From Lagopus muta (taxonomy: Eukaryota > Chordata > Aves > Galliformes > Phasianidae), in NCBI RefSeq assembly GCF_023343835.1, contig NC_064439.1, positions 42,525,508 through 42,589,507 on the forward strand: DNA of 64,000 nucleotides, in the 5' to 3' direction. This document shows, piece by piece, positions 23,241-35,395 of this stretch. Position 1 is the first letter of the stretch; each line of letters begins with the position of its first letter. Below the pieces are notes generated by a model. The model saw only the letters and a program-made list of their open reading frames with translations. It ran no database searches and had not been told where the DNA came from. Both the position numbers and the translations under genes were made by a program.

Positions 23241-26200
23241 GGAAGAAGCAAAAAGCTAGGCTTCTCCTTCCGTTCCACCTTGAGTGCTTTAGCTGATCTT
23301 GGTTTCACTCTAACCCATGGTGTAACCCCACATTTTCCACCTACCTGAACGGAGCCTTATCTTGTTCCCAGCACCTCACACAAAGGTTATTCCATGCCCA
23401 GGCTTCTTCCCCAGGCTTTCCTTTGTATGTTTTTTGATCCTGTTCTAAGCTAGAAATCAGACAGACAATGATGTGCCTGCTCTGGATGACCTGTCCATAG
23501 ACAAACTGGTCTTGTTCCCCTTCACCTTTCCTTGTAGAGCAAGACAAAAGTCTTCCTTTTCAAACTTCTTTCCCTTGCCTTTGGGGTGCCTCAGCATGCT
23601 CTGTCCACATCTCAGGGAAAGGTCTGAGACTCTGGGCTTTGGAGAAGAAAGGGAGCAGGACCTGTGTCCTCCTTAGCATTGTGAGTAACTCCTGAGCCCA
23701 GATGAGAGCCTATTTCCCTTTTATTTTGCTCTGATTAAAGATGTGGAGGAGCAAGATGTTTTGGGCCAAACAAAATGTTTCTCCATCTCAAGGCAGTTTA
23801 TTTTTCTACTTGCTGAAGAAAAGAGGTAAAAAAGTGTTTTCAGGCAACTCAGACTGATTTTTTTCTTCTTTTCAGTTCTGGCCACCTAACTGAAAATATC
23901 AATTATTTCCATGGTCACAGGCACTCTGCCAAACTCCTGCTCCAGTATAACTTTATGGATTTGTTATCACTGCAGATTCAGCCTTGGCTGTTTGGCTTCT
24001 GTAAACAATGTTTTGCTCTTCTTTATGGTTCCTCAGGCTTCCTCAGAGAGGAGTGCTAATTGCACCACTCCCTGCACATCTGCACACCTGCTATCTGATG
24101 TTAAAAGCACTTGACTAAGCAATAACCCAGCAACAATTCCTTCTGTTGGAGCTACACCCATCTTCGCCTTTGTGCTTGTTCTTTCTAATGTTCATGGTGT
24201 AATTCAGCTATTGCCACTGTTTTCTGAACAGCTAAATCTCTTACGTTTCTTTCAGCTGACACAGGCTTTTCATGTTACTTAGCAACTCTGTGTTTAGCCT
24301 AATAAGTCATTAGGCTACTCCTACCATTAGAGCTGCCCTTTCTAAGAAAGGTCCAACTGGAGTGGTTTTTGTACTTCCCTGTGTGCAAAAAGAACGAAAT
24401 AGCAGGGATTGATCATGACATATGTTGTAGTACATTCAGTTGTATCCACAGACTCTTTTCGGTTTTGCTGCTGGTAGGAAAACCATTACACACTTGCAAG
24501 GGAGCAGAACACAACCAAAGACTTGGATGCCATCTTTAAATGCTTGAGCAAGAGAGGAAGCTTTCAAGATTCGAAGCATAGCCTCCCTTTTCTTGGGAGC
24601 TGAAGGTATGTATCTTCTCCAAAGTTTCTCCAAAGTGCTATGAAGGGAAGAGCCATCAGGGCAGGTCTCAGCTTTTGGAGGTACTCTATACTCCAGTGCT
24701 TGTGGATTTCATGCTTATAGATTAATTACTGTGCAATTCATTCCTCCCACAGCAGGGATGGCCTGACGTATCTACATCTTGTCTCTTGTTTTGGACTGTT
24801 TGTGCCATTTTTGATCGGTAAAACATCAAGTTGCCATAGGTTTTGCACATGAACCATTCATTATTCATGAACTGCAATCCTCAAGTGCAACCAAGGATCT
24901 AGAGCATGATGTCCCGATGAAAAAAATGTATATTCCCCAACCAGCAGATAATTTTTTGTGAAATTAACTGTGTTGTTTAGAAGTCAAGATGAAGTTTGAC
25001 TGCAGTGTCAGTAATATAGTTGGTGACACATCAACCATGCCACAGAATTCACTAAAAACACCATTTCTGCCACAGTAATTCACCATGAAATAATGCATGT
25101 TTTCCAGGATTTTTGTTCGTGCTGTACTTTATTGCATAATGCAAGTTTCTTATTCATTAGATAATAGATACTTCAGATAATGAAAATTCATTCTGTGTAG
25201 CAGAAATACCAGGAAGAAGTGGCTTCTTGTAACTGTTCAAGGGCTCAAAAGTGGATACTTGTACGCTTTCATGTTTGATTCTTGTTCCACATCACTTCAG
25301 AAGCATAATTTTTGTTGACAGAAAATTGGCCAGGCTTAATAATGAAAGGTATTCGTGTATCAGCTTCTGGATTCTTTCTAATGTGTTGTCATTTTTGGAG
25401 CTAATGGACTTGCAGACTACATATGTTGGGACCAAATCTTCAAAGACTCCTAGCTGAGTAAAAAGATAATCCATTGGAAAGTTGTTGTTTGTTTGTTTGT
25501 TTTATAATAGAAAAGATTAATCTGACTTACTTTCCAGAGCACCACTGTATGTTTTCTGGCAGAGCACCACTGTGTATTATTTCAGGGACAGAAAGCACGT
25601 AGTTAAACTCCTGGTTCATGTGACCCTTCTGGTTGTAACTCATGGGTAACACTAAGGCTGTTGCCTGGAGAAGAGGAGAATCTCAGTACATCTTCTAGTT
25701 TGTGTAATAGGAAGATGGAGATCTGACCCACTTCATGCAATTCCAGATCCCCTTAGAGATTTTCTGCTTCCATTGCCATGGCAGCTGCATAATTTCTGTT
25801 CCTGCTACCACCAGAGAAACTAGAGCTCCAAGAGCTGGAGTTGTTCATGCTGAGGGCAATAGATATATTCATTCCCTTGGATGCTACTGTCTCCCATTTT
25901 GTTTTGCAAAAGGAAGCAAATCACCCAGGATGACTTCAGAGTCAGCTTGTCAGAAGATATTATGTAAATTGGCAAATCACATGGGCTTGTATCTAGAGCA
26001 GACAACTGAAAAGAGGGAAGTGTTTAGCTCCAGTGTAGTCTGAATTAACTGCCTGACTTTGAGGCATAAGATTGTCAAGTGACTTGTACGTTCAGATGAG
26101 GTGTGAAATTGGAGGAAACCAATCATGTATCAAAACTGAAGTATGCAAGGTAAGAAATGCTGTGTATTTCTGTGTAGACATGTGTTAAAAAAACAGGTCC

Positions 26201-26590
26201 TAAACATGAACAGGCACATACTTCTCATTTGTATCCTCTCATTAAGCTGTCCCAGAGAAGCTACCTCGTATTTCACAGAATTGGGGTTTGTAAACCATAT
26301 GGTTGTTTCCAGCTTAAAATCTCTCAAGTTCTCTTTCCTTTCTTATAAAACATTAAATCCTGCAGCTCTCAGGAGTAGTCCTGACAAAGCCCTGAAGAGG
26401 GAAATGGCACCATGTGCTTTCAGAAGGAGATCCTTTAGGCCCGCTGATTTATAGATTCATGTAGCTCTCATTTTGCGTTAGATTTCCTGCTAATGATCAG
26501 CATGAGGTTGGCTACTGAAAGGGCAGTAACTGCTCGGAGGTTGGTTGTTCCTCCTGGATCTGCAGACAGAAAGGCCATCACAGCTTCAAG
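23241..26590. other. Unique non-coding sequence, no gene seen
   Basis: No interspersed repeat or gene is recognised. It includes a 25-bp imperfect tandem duplication around 25535-25584 ('agagcaccactgt' twice) and a GTTT microsatellite near 25.49 kb. The 24.64-25.25 kb part is AT-rich and without open frames. Confidence 0.55.
25481..25503. repeat. (GTTT)n microsatellite
   Basis: A short run of GTT then GTTT units, one of three GTTT runs in the window. Confidence 0.8.
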
Positions 26591-26593
26591 ATC

Positions 26594-26646
26594 TGCAGGT
26601 AAAAGAATTGCAGGTAAACCTGCAATTGCAGGTAATCTGCAGGTAA
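26594..26646 (+). repeat. Cluster of four TGCAGGTAA motifs with a 16-bp palindrome
   Basis: The nonamer TGCAGGTAA occurs at 26594, 26609, 26628 and 26638, four times in 53 bases. Between the second and third lies the perfect palindrome ACCTGCAATTGCAGGT (26618-26633). The unit spacing is irregular (15, 19 and 10), so this is not a simple tandem repeat. CAGGTA is both a ZEB/E2-box-type binding word and the core of a 5' splice site. A functional meaning is only inferred. Confidence 0.85.
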
Positions 26647-27699
26647 ATAGAGATGACTCCAGTGTGAGATCCCAAACTTGCTCAGCAGCTCTGGAAATGT
26701 CTTTGGAGAGCACAAGATACCCTTATCTCAGCTGCAGCCTGAGGTCCAAAGAGAGTGGGCTGAGACAGGTGAAAGAAGAGCTAGTGCCTAGCATCACAGT
26801 GAAGGCAATTGCCATTATGGTACGTGGCACATTTGGGTCCCACTGAATTATTGGCCGTAAACGCCAATAAAGGATGAGTGGAATCTTCTTGCAGCACCAC
26901 CAAGCTCACAAGAATGCAGGGAAGCTACCTTTCAGGAGGTCACTAATGAAGGAGCGAGGATTACTGTCTCCTAGAACAGCTCTGTTTGGCTTGGACAAGA
27001 AGGCCTGGAGCGTGCTAGGCTCTCCTCTACAGAGCACTCCTCCAGAGCCTTGGCAGTCACACATTCACTGGCCTATGGAGTTGGAAACCATGCCTGTTGC
27101 CACATAGCTGCTACATCTTGATAGTGTTGCTTTCCAATGGCTAATGTAGAAGCAGGATGAAGTAATTGAGCAGCAGCAGGCCCAAGAGGAGAGGAAGGTG
27201 GGCCTGCTCCTTTGAAGATGATGCTCCTCACAGAATAGTAGTAGTGGGATGGAAATACTATATTTTGCATGTCAGCATTTTGGAAGATTTCCATACATGT
27301 ATTTCAGTGAATTGCAGCTTATTTAAGTGTTCCGTAAGTAACTCCAAATTCTCAGACAGCATTTGGCGTCCTGTGAGTGCTACAAACCACCCCCACTATA
27401 ACCACTGAAATGATTTCTCAGTTTCTGCAAATGAAAACAGGAGAAATACTTCCCATGGCTCCATTCTGTCACTGTACTCTCTCTCTAGTGTGCTGCAGAA
27501 AGGCAGAGAGCAAGCGCCCCTCAAATGGGACGAGGAAAAGCCTCTTATACAAGCACTGAACAAACCAGTTTCAGTCTCCACTGCCCTTTGCAACCTGGTG
27601 TTAAGAAAGCACTTCATCTGATAAGGCTGGAAAAGGTCAGAGCACTGGGTTTAGCATTTTACTGGAAGAATAAGCAGCCTGGCTCTCTGGAGTGCCGGG
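26647..27699. other. Unique non-coding sequence, no gene seen
   Basis: No repeat or gene is recognised. The forward open frame of about 117 codons that covers the TGCAGGTAA cluster has low-complexity, repeat-driven sequence at its start and no family resemblance. Confidence 0.5.
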
Positions 27700-27905
27700 G
27701 ACTGTGATCTAGTGGCCTCCACACAGGACCAGCAGCTATAAATTCCCAAGTCTTAATCCTCATACTGACAATTACTTCCCCTGAGACCTTGAGCAAATTG
27801 CTTAACCTTTCTTCTGCTTTCTCCTATAGTGAAATTGGGAATCCTGCCTCACGGGGCTGTTGTGTTTGTTAATTATTTAATACACGTGCTTAAGCATCCT
27901 GTGGA
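27700..27905 (+). mobile_element. MIR-like ancient SINE
   Basis: The segment follows the MIR/CORE-SINE consensus in order: a diverged 5' part, 'accttgagcaaattgcttaa' (27786-27805; MIR reads like 'ccttgggcaagtcacttaa'), 'gtgaaattggga' ('tgtaaaatgggga'), 'cctcacggggctgttgtg' (27847-27864; 'cctcatagggttgttgtg') and 'taatacacgtgcttaa' ('taatacatgtaaagtgctta'). MIR-type SINEs are old amniote tRNA-derived elements and rare but present in birds. The copy is diverged and inactive. Assignment is from remembered consensus. Confidence 0.7.
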
Positions 27906-30061
27906 TGTTTGTTGCATTCTTTGTTTCTATCGGTGCCTGATGCAGCTGGTCACTGTGTTGCATGGACCTTCAGTGATTGAAGGGAAGCCCCAGATAGCAG
28001 TCTCATCTCCAAAGAGGCCATCCAGCAGGCTTGGAGGAAATCCATGCAGGACTGAATGGAGGAGGCTAAAGGTGACCATTGGCTTGGTAGCCTATCTTTC
28101 CTGTAGGATATGCTGCAAGAGTAATTTCTAGGGTGGAGGAAAAGAAGGAGCATGGACATTGTTGTTGATGCTTCAGATCACAAGAAGGTTACATTCCTTC
28201 TTTGCCTCATTGCCTGCTGCAGACAGCAGGGCTGAGCAACGCTTCTCAGAGCTGCAGATCATCAATGTGGGATGCTCTGCTGCTTCTTGTTCAGGTCTGC
28301 ATGCAAAAAGTAACCCGAAACCTCTAACCTTAAAGCAAGGTTGGATCTGGTCCTTCAGAAAAGTTGCATTCTGAAAAGGGGAAGAAAGAAAGAGGCAGCA
28401 GTACACGATCCGACTGTTTCACTTCTCTCTGCACTTGCATATCAGTGTTACTTCACGTGCCATTAATTAGACTTAATAGCCTATACTTTATCTCCCTTGT
28501 CATAATAAATTAAGTGTGAAAAATTTCAACAGGAAAGCACTCGAGTGATCTAAGCCTTAGCAGGCTTGGTTTTCGTGAGACCTGAATTAAGCAAAGTGCT
28601 TCAGCATCTGCTTAAAGTTCAGCACGCTCTTATCTGAGCTGCAGCATGAGTTGGTGCCAAGCTCAGGGCAAATCTCTGAGGTTCAACTGCTCAGCCTTCC
28701 CAGCTGAAGTTGGTAGCCCTGCCCCAGGCAAATGATTGTCTCCATCCCGGTGGTGGCATTGCTTGTTTAAAGAAATAGATGGCGAGTGCCTTTCAATTGT
28801 CACTGATCTTCAGCTTAAGGGGAAGTCTTTCATTTGGAACCCAAATTTTCCAGCTCAAGTGGCTACATTTTGGCTTCCAAATTTGGAAGCTCATATTTGA
28901 ATTTCTAGTTAGGCAGAAAACCAGCTCTGAAAACTTTGGCTCCAGGCAGAAACTGCATTTCAAATAAGTCAGCCTGAGCAAACATCACGTAAGTGTGTTT
29001 CATTCAGCCCTGGGGAAGAGGCGAGCTCTCAGAGCTGCTCCCCAGATCTTTCTGGTTCCAACTTGGGTCATAGATGCTCAGTCTCACATTCTGACACTTG
29101 AAGGATGTGAGCCATGAAAGTCCAAAACCTGAAAGAAGGCAGAGGCAGCACAGCAGGAAGAGGTCTCCACTTTCCAGAAAGCATCTAAAACTAGATCAAT
29201 GTTAGATTTTGCATAAGGTCACTTGAGTTGGAGACTGTCATCTCCGCTAAAGCCAACTGAAGATCTGAAGGTTCCCAGATCCTACTGAAAGTGCTTAACA
29301 CCTCGAGGGGTCAAAACTGGTGCACTATAAAAATATTATTTAGAGCTTTTGAATATTTTAGCTTCTGGTTCTGGCCCGAATTTGGAAGAATAAACGAGCT
29401 TAAAACAGGAAGTAGAAAAACAATAAAACCAAGAGCTCATCAACATCTCGAAGGGTTTGATGTGAATTTTGTTTGAGGGGGGTTGTTCAGGTGTGGTTCA
29501 GGTTTTATTCCAAATGTGTTTATAAACTGAAAAAAAAAAAAGCACTGATGAGAAAGCAGCATGGCCCAAATCTAAGTCTGTGACTTCAGAGCAAAAAGCA
29601 GAAATATGTGCTGCTGTAAAGATTCCTGCTGTGCTGAGGTCCGAGGTCTTTATTGGTGAACTCCTGCAGGAACAAATAGCAGGCAAAAGCATTACTTGAA
29701 CCAAGTTGCTTGTTATGGCTGCAACCGGAATTCAGCCCCTGCCACTGCCAATTAGAGGGCTAATTGAGAACTGGATCCTGAACCCTTTCGGAAATTGCTA
29801 CCTCGAGGAAGTTTCCTGCCTCTCTTGATGCTGAGATACAGAGCCAGGACAAGCTTGTGCTGACGGCAGCTGGGATAGTCACCATGAAGGGATGTGCTGC
29901 TCAGGAAGAAAAGCATGATGCTTCTGTAATCACGCAAAGATTTAAAAAGCACACGTCGTCTGGAAGAAAACAAGAATGTACTTTTGTTTTCTTAAATGTA
30001 AGGGCTCAAAGACCAGAAGCAACTTATGCCTTCAACTGCTGAGCTTTTGTCATTTTATTCC
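27906..30061. other. Unique non-coding sequence with a degenerate hairpin
   Basis: No CR1 or gene is recognised. It holds the inverted repeat at 28836-28944 and a short A run near 29.53 kb. Confidence 0.55.
28836..28944. repeat. Imperfect inverted repeat with 18-bp palindromic centre
   Basis: The outer arms at about 28836-28856 and 28922-28944 pair imperfectly (one reads 'ggaacccaaattttccagctc', the reverse complement of the other 'ggagccaaagttttcagagct'). Near the centre lies the perfect 18-bp palindrome GCTTCCAAATTTGGAAGC (28873-28890). A transcript could fold into a roughly 110-base hairpin. Short frames on both strands share the peptide FQIWK because of the palindrome. It may be a relic of a small inverted-repeat transposon, a hairpin RNA, or chance. 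Confidence 0.45.
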
Positions 30062-30250
30062 TAGAATCACAGAATAGCTTGGGTTGGAAGGGATATTGGA
30101 GACCATCCAGTTCCAACGCCCTGCCATGGGCAGAGCTCCCACCCACCAGATCAAGCTGCCCAGGGCCCCATCCAACCTGGCCTTGAGCACCTGCAGGGAT
30201 GGGGCAGCCACAGATTCACTGGGCAGAATCTCCTGGAATATGGCACACTG
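30062..30250 (-). mobile_element. CR1 LINE 3' fragment
   Basis: In the window it begins 'tagaatcacagaatagc' and 'ttgggttggaagggat', then 'ccagttccaacgccctgcc', 'cagggccccatccaacctgg' and 'ccttgagcacctgcagggat'. This is an antisense CR1 3' end, fairly close to the usual avian consensus and therefore probably younger than its neighbours. It is truncated soon after the 'gcagcccacag' block. Confidence 0.93.
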
Positions 30251-30663
30251 GCCTTTTCCCACAGCAGAAGCAATTCAGGCTTTCTCTGAGGAGGCCTAAG
30301 ATAGTTTTACTTATTTAGAAATTCTTCCAGGGTGTTCCATTTAGTATTCAGGAGCCCATCTTTAACACCTTCCTTTATCTACAGCCTTACTCCAAAAGCT
30401 GGCTGAGCTGATTAGTTGTTAAGATCTCCTATAACCAGGACTCTCACATGAAATCAAAAGATTAAATCTAGATTAAATCTGATTGCCCACTGGTGCAACT
30501 TCACTGAAAGTGTTTAAGCTTAAGATAGGGATGGATTTGGCTCACAGTCATTAATTGGTTTGTGTAGCTCACAGTTCTTTGCCTGAAAGACATTAAATAC
30601 TCATTTATTTCTTGCAAAACAGTTTTACATCATGGCCAGAACCTGGAATGGAAAGAAAGCAGT
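30251..30663. other. Unique spacer between two CR1 copies
   Basis: AT-rich sequence with an 11-bp tandem duplication GATTAAATCTA-like near 30460-30480. No gene or repeat is recognised. Confidence 0.6.
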
Positions 30664-31001
30664 CTTTCAGTATTTAAAGGGGGCTATAAGAAAGAGAAAG
30701 AAAGACTCTTTAGCAGGGTTCGCTGTGAGAGGACAAAGGAAATGGTTTCAAAGTAAAAGAGAGGAGATTTAGATTGGACATAAGGAAGATTATTTTCAAT
30801 AAGGGTGAAGAGGCACTGGAACAGATTGCCTGGAGAGGTGGTGGATGCCCCATCCCTGGAGACATCCAAGGTTGGACTGGACAGGCCCTGAGCACCTGAT
30901 CAGTGTGTAGGTGTCCCTGTTCATTGCAGAGGGTTGGACTAAATGCCACTTAATGGCCCCTCTCAACTCAAATGATTCCATGATTCTCTGATTCTCTAAT
31001 T
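30664..31001 (+). mobile_element. CR1 LINE 3' fragment
   Basis: It starts 'tttcagtatttaaaggg', goes on with 'ggctataagaaagag', 'gaggacaaaggaaatggtttc', 'tttagattggacataagg', 'gatgccccatccctggagacatcc', 'gtgtccctgttcattgcagagg' and ends 'aatgattccatgattctctgattctct'. It is a sense CR1 3' end of the same subfamily as the 16.66 kb copy, sharing the 'ttcattgcag' block. It is non-coding. Confidence 0.95.
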
Positions 31002-33165
31002 CCAGAAAGAGAATAAAACTACCAAAAACTGGATTGCAGACAGCTGTAATTCTCAGGGAATTCTCTCCTATATGAAATGTTACTGTCTCAGTAGTAGGAG
31101 ATTACTCAGGTTATATTAACAGAGCTATTATGAAGATAACAGATCTTTTGTTGCGTTCAGCCATGCAAAGTTCCCTCTGCTTCCGGTAGAAGTAGGGTTG
31201 AATTCCAGGGTAGGAACGTACCTGAGCCACCACCCAACAACATCAACCATCACGAGCTGCTATTTTTTTCCTCAGTTACTTTTCCAAGTTTGTTTGCCAG
31301 ACTCTGCACTTTTCTGCTATGACTGGAAACAGAAGTGCAGCAAGACAGCATGGAGAAGATTTCTCTCCTAGGATTCCTGACCTGAGTAGAAATAGGCAGT
31401 GTCGGAAATAGTGCAAAACCCATCTCCCTTGAAAACTTTCCAGCCCATTTTTGCAGACTGTAGGCTTTTGGGCAGTCCAGATGAACTCTGGATAACCACC
31501 CAAATTTTTGGGTTTGCCCATCACTAAAAATATCACAGGCTGCAGGGCACTGTCTTGATCTGAGCCTCCAAGCATTTTGAAATTCACCCAACCCTGGTTG
31601 AAGTGATCATTATAATCTGGCAGGGAATGCAATCTGGGTTCCAAACTGTAGTTATTTTTAAAATCATCTTGCCAAAGCCCTGTTGGAGGCTGAACAGAAA
31701 AGCCATTTTACTCTGAACAGAAAGATCAATAATGTCTTATTCTTGATGAAGTATCCGTTTATGAGAAGCATATACAATGACACATTTCTGTAGGTAAGTT
31801 ACATACAACTAGGCATTTGTTGATATTTGTTATCTTGCTGTAGAGTCCAAAATAATAGTAATAATGATTTAAAACCCCTCCAAACTGAGTTACAATTTTT
31901 AGTTGCCGCCTACTCACGGCCTCCCACACACTCCAGGAAGCCAGCTAAGTTTCCCTGCTGCTCTGCAATGAGCTCTTCACAAGCACAAGCACATTTCTAT
32001 TCTAAACAGCAAAGCTGAAGGTTTCCCTGTGCACATGCCTTTCTCTTATCAATGGGGCCAGAGATGGCAAGCCCTACAGTGGGCATGTGCACCAGCAAGT
32101 CAGGTGAAATGAAGGGAAGGAAGCCTGGCTGCATCTGATGCATTTGAGAATTCCCTTTCCAAAGAAACCCAGTGTTCCTAGACACAGAAAAAATGTTAAA
32201 GAGCAGCTTGCAAAGGCAGTAGTGTGTAGCTTGTTACTGGGGACATCCCACTTGGAATAGCGCTTGATTAAGCTGAGATCCATGTGTAGTGCAGCAAGGG
32301 AAACAGGAGTGTGTGATCAGTGCAAAGATGTCCCTCAGCAGAAATCAGGGAGATTTCATCAGTAATACCTGTATTAACGTGTGTGGAAGGAGAGACTGTG
32401 GACAGAGGAGTATGGCTGGCAAATCTCTCACTATTTTTATCTTCCACCGGCATGAGACAATGATGGATCATCTGTGTTTAATAGGAATTTATGACCCAAA
32501 GAGTGATATTTAAAGGGCTCAATGATGCATTTAATAACCAAACATTCTTCCTGATTAGTGCTCATTTGATCTCTCGAGGAAAGTGCTCCCTCTGATTCAG
32601 ATCTAAAAAAAAATACCCTTGTCTCCCTGTAGCTTGTGCCAGAGTGCAGAGACACTTCTGACCTCAGGAGCATCTGAGAAATTAATTTCTCCTGAAAATG
32701 CATGAACTGTGTAGCTTATACCCTTTTGGTTGCTCCTTCTTTCTGCTGCTCTCCTTTTAGAAGGATGCAGAAGCTGGAGAGTAGAAGTCCTGCTGATTCT
32801 TCATTAAGCATATTTTTCTTTGTCAGATATATCAAGATTCTTTGATAAATCCACTCTTTGTGGTTGCTTCACCATTTGCAAAGGTGAGCAATATTGATCC
32901 AAAGTAAACTGTGTGATTTTAGTCAGTTAGATAAAAATGTGAAGGAATGAACCTGTGTCGCTTGGCAGAGGCTGTTTCTCCTTTCTCTTTTCTGGGGGGT
33001 TGTATTTTCACAAATATGCTTGCTCAGATTCCCGGCTCTAAGTCTGATGGACAGAGAAGAAACAAATCAATAGAGAATGGGAAAAGAAGCATTACTTTTT
33101 GGCACTGATAATTCACTCCCAGGAGAATTACTCTTTGTCCAGTATTTCTAGTCCCAAAGATGATG
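31002..33165. other. Unique non-coding sequence, no gene seen
   Basis: Two overlapping reverse frames of 113 and 122 codons at about 31.25-31.64 kb read the same DNA in different frames, and neither shows a known domain. No repeat is recognised. Confidence 0.55.
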
Positions 33166-33340
33166 TATCAGGCTGCCCAGAGAAGCTGTGGTGCCCCATA
33201 CCTGGAGGTGCTCAAGGCCAGGTTGGATGGGGACTTGGGCAGCCTCATCCAGTGGGTGATAAATGTCAGGGGGTTGGGACTGGGTGGGATTAAAGGTCCC
33301 TTTCAACCCAAACCATTCTGTGATCCTCTGATGATTCCCT
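33166..33340 (+). mobile_element. CR1 LINE 3' fragment
   Basis: It begins 'atcaggctgcccagagaagc', then 'tacctggaggtgctcaaggc', 'caggttggatggggacttgg', and ends 'tttcaacccaaaccattctg' followed by 'tgatcctctgatgattcc'. It is a sense CR1 3' end, close to the consensus and mildly decayed in the octamer tail. Confidence 0.94.
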
Positions 33341-35346
33341 GATGAAGAGCATGCAGTGCCCTATGAAGAACTGGTCAGTCACACCGGTTTGTGTGGAGCC
33401 CTGGCCCTTTTTGTGCTGTCCACAGTATCCAGGGGCAGCAAGGGCTGGTCACAGCACTCCTAAAGCTCTGCCATGCTCCATGGTACTCAGGGTAGTGTGA
33501 GTTACAGCTTCCATTTTGTCTTGCCACTTCAGTGATGAGCGTAGGGTACGTGTTCAAGATGGTTGTACCATGTACTTAGGAGGGCCACTATTAATCTGGT
33601 GAAGGCTTCTCTTTTTACACCAAACTCCTCAAAACCTTCAAAATCTGTTTCAGTGGAAGCCTCAGGAGTGTGCCCACGCTTATCTCCCTGCCATCCTAAC
33701 ATAAAATGACGGCTGCAATCCATATATTGCATCATTTTTACTCTGCTGCAGGAGCTCTGAAAGCAGGATCTGTAACAGGAAGCCCTCAGTTGATGAATGT
33801 TGGCTGTTTCCCCCTTGTTTAGTCTGTGACAACCTTCCTAAGTTAATCGCCATCAGACAGACATGGGCAAACAAATCTTTGCCCAACTCAACAGCCTTAT
33901 GTTCTACAACACAGGTTACTGTGGCATGGCAGATGAGGAAAAACAGTGATGTCCTTCTTCTGGGGTTTCCTACAATTTTCCCCATATCAGAGAGGGGATT
34001 TACCACCACAGTAGAGTCTTCTGCCCCCGCATAAATGTTAGCAACCTTTGGATCTTGTCCTTTTTCCGTTCCCCTTTAGAAAGGCAACATAGTTGTAATG
34101 ATAAAAATAAATAAAGCAGTGTCCCTGTGAATCCGAGCCCAGTTTAACTCAGCAGGGGGACTTTTCAACCGCTGTCTTTTGTCAGTTAGGCCTGGTGCTG
34201 AAACCTGTACTTGAATTTCAATATTTTGATTTATTTAGGCTTGATTTGTCTCTAAGTTTATCCTAAGTTTGCTTTTGACACTCATTCTTTACTGCATCAC
34301 AATAAAAACATTTTTCAATGCATGGCTCCCTACAGAAAGGGCTTTTTTATAGTAGTTCATATGAGAAGTCATTTATGAATGTTGTTTGTATACTGTGCTA
34401 CTCTAATGCCCTGTAAATAGAAGAACTATATATTCTCCATAGCTCAATCTAAAGCTTTACAGAGCAATGCCTATTCACTGAACCAGTCCTGTCTGGTGTG
34501 CGACAGATTGACACGTACACAAATTCATTCTTATTGTATTCGAGATACCAAAATAAAAGCACCTTTTATACTTTCTGCAGAACATTCCACCTTAAAATGA
34601 GTCCTGGTAGTTTCAGGGTAGATGCAGATGAATTTTCTGCTGGTCCTATTGCTGCTGTTCTTAAATGTATTATTCATTCAGAGTGATTGATACCGTGTTC
34701 TGTCCACATTGCTTAAAAGCCACTGTCTGTTCGTCTCTCTGTTAATCTGCTTTGGCATCTTGTGGAGATGGAGATACAGAAAACACTTTGTGTTTCTGTT
34801 GAAGTAGCGACAGGAAATAAAAATGATAAAAAAAGGAGCTGCTTGATCTCTGGATTCATATGCTTAAAAAAAAGTCTGTACCACTGAGATGGCTGAATGG
34901 CCGAAAGGACAGGTTTTTACATTCTGCCAGCAGTGTGCTACAAGCGTGGCACGTTTGTTTCTGCCTGATTAGTCAGATGCTGGGCAGGGGAAGCAGGAGG
35001 CAACGCAGCGGCAGAGGAAGAAGATGCTCTCCGTAAGATCGTGACCTCCATTCCAGTGTCATTTCACACCTCAGGCAGTGATCTTGTTACATCTCATAAG
35101 CTAGGCAAGGTCAGCCCTGGTCAGGCTAAGTGCTTGAATAGGAAACTTCTAAGGAAAAACTCAGGTGCTATGAAAAGTGTGGCTGGTGGTTGGCTAGGTG
35201 ACATTATTCCCTTGGAGTCACTACAAAAGACGTGCTCTTTTAAGAAGCCTCTGAGCATCTGCTGCTCCTCTGCTCTGTGCTGCTCCTTGCTCTGGCCACT
35301 AAGGCACTGAGAGTCCAACCCAGGTGCAGCCACAGTGCAGTTATTA
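33341..35346. other. Unique non-coding sequence, no gene seen
   Basis: No repeat or gene is recognised. The 34.0-34.5 kb portion is AT-rich and nearly frame-free. Confidence 0.55.
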
Positions 35347-35395
35347 TAGAATCCTAGAATGTTTTGAGCTGGGAGGGACCTCAGAGACTGTCATT
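35347..35395 (-). mobile_element. CR1 LINE 3' terminal remnant
   Basis: Only the terminal block is clear: 'tagaatcctagaatgttttg' then 'agctgggagggacctcagag'. This is the antisense 3' tip of a CR1 copy. It is either extremely 5'-truncated or its remainder has decayed beyond recognition. Confidence 0.75.

Noticed and set aside
26493..26846. Forward 117-codon frame over the TGCAGGTAA cluster
   Set aside because: Its repetitive start comes from the motif cluster and the rest matches no family.
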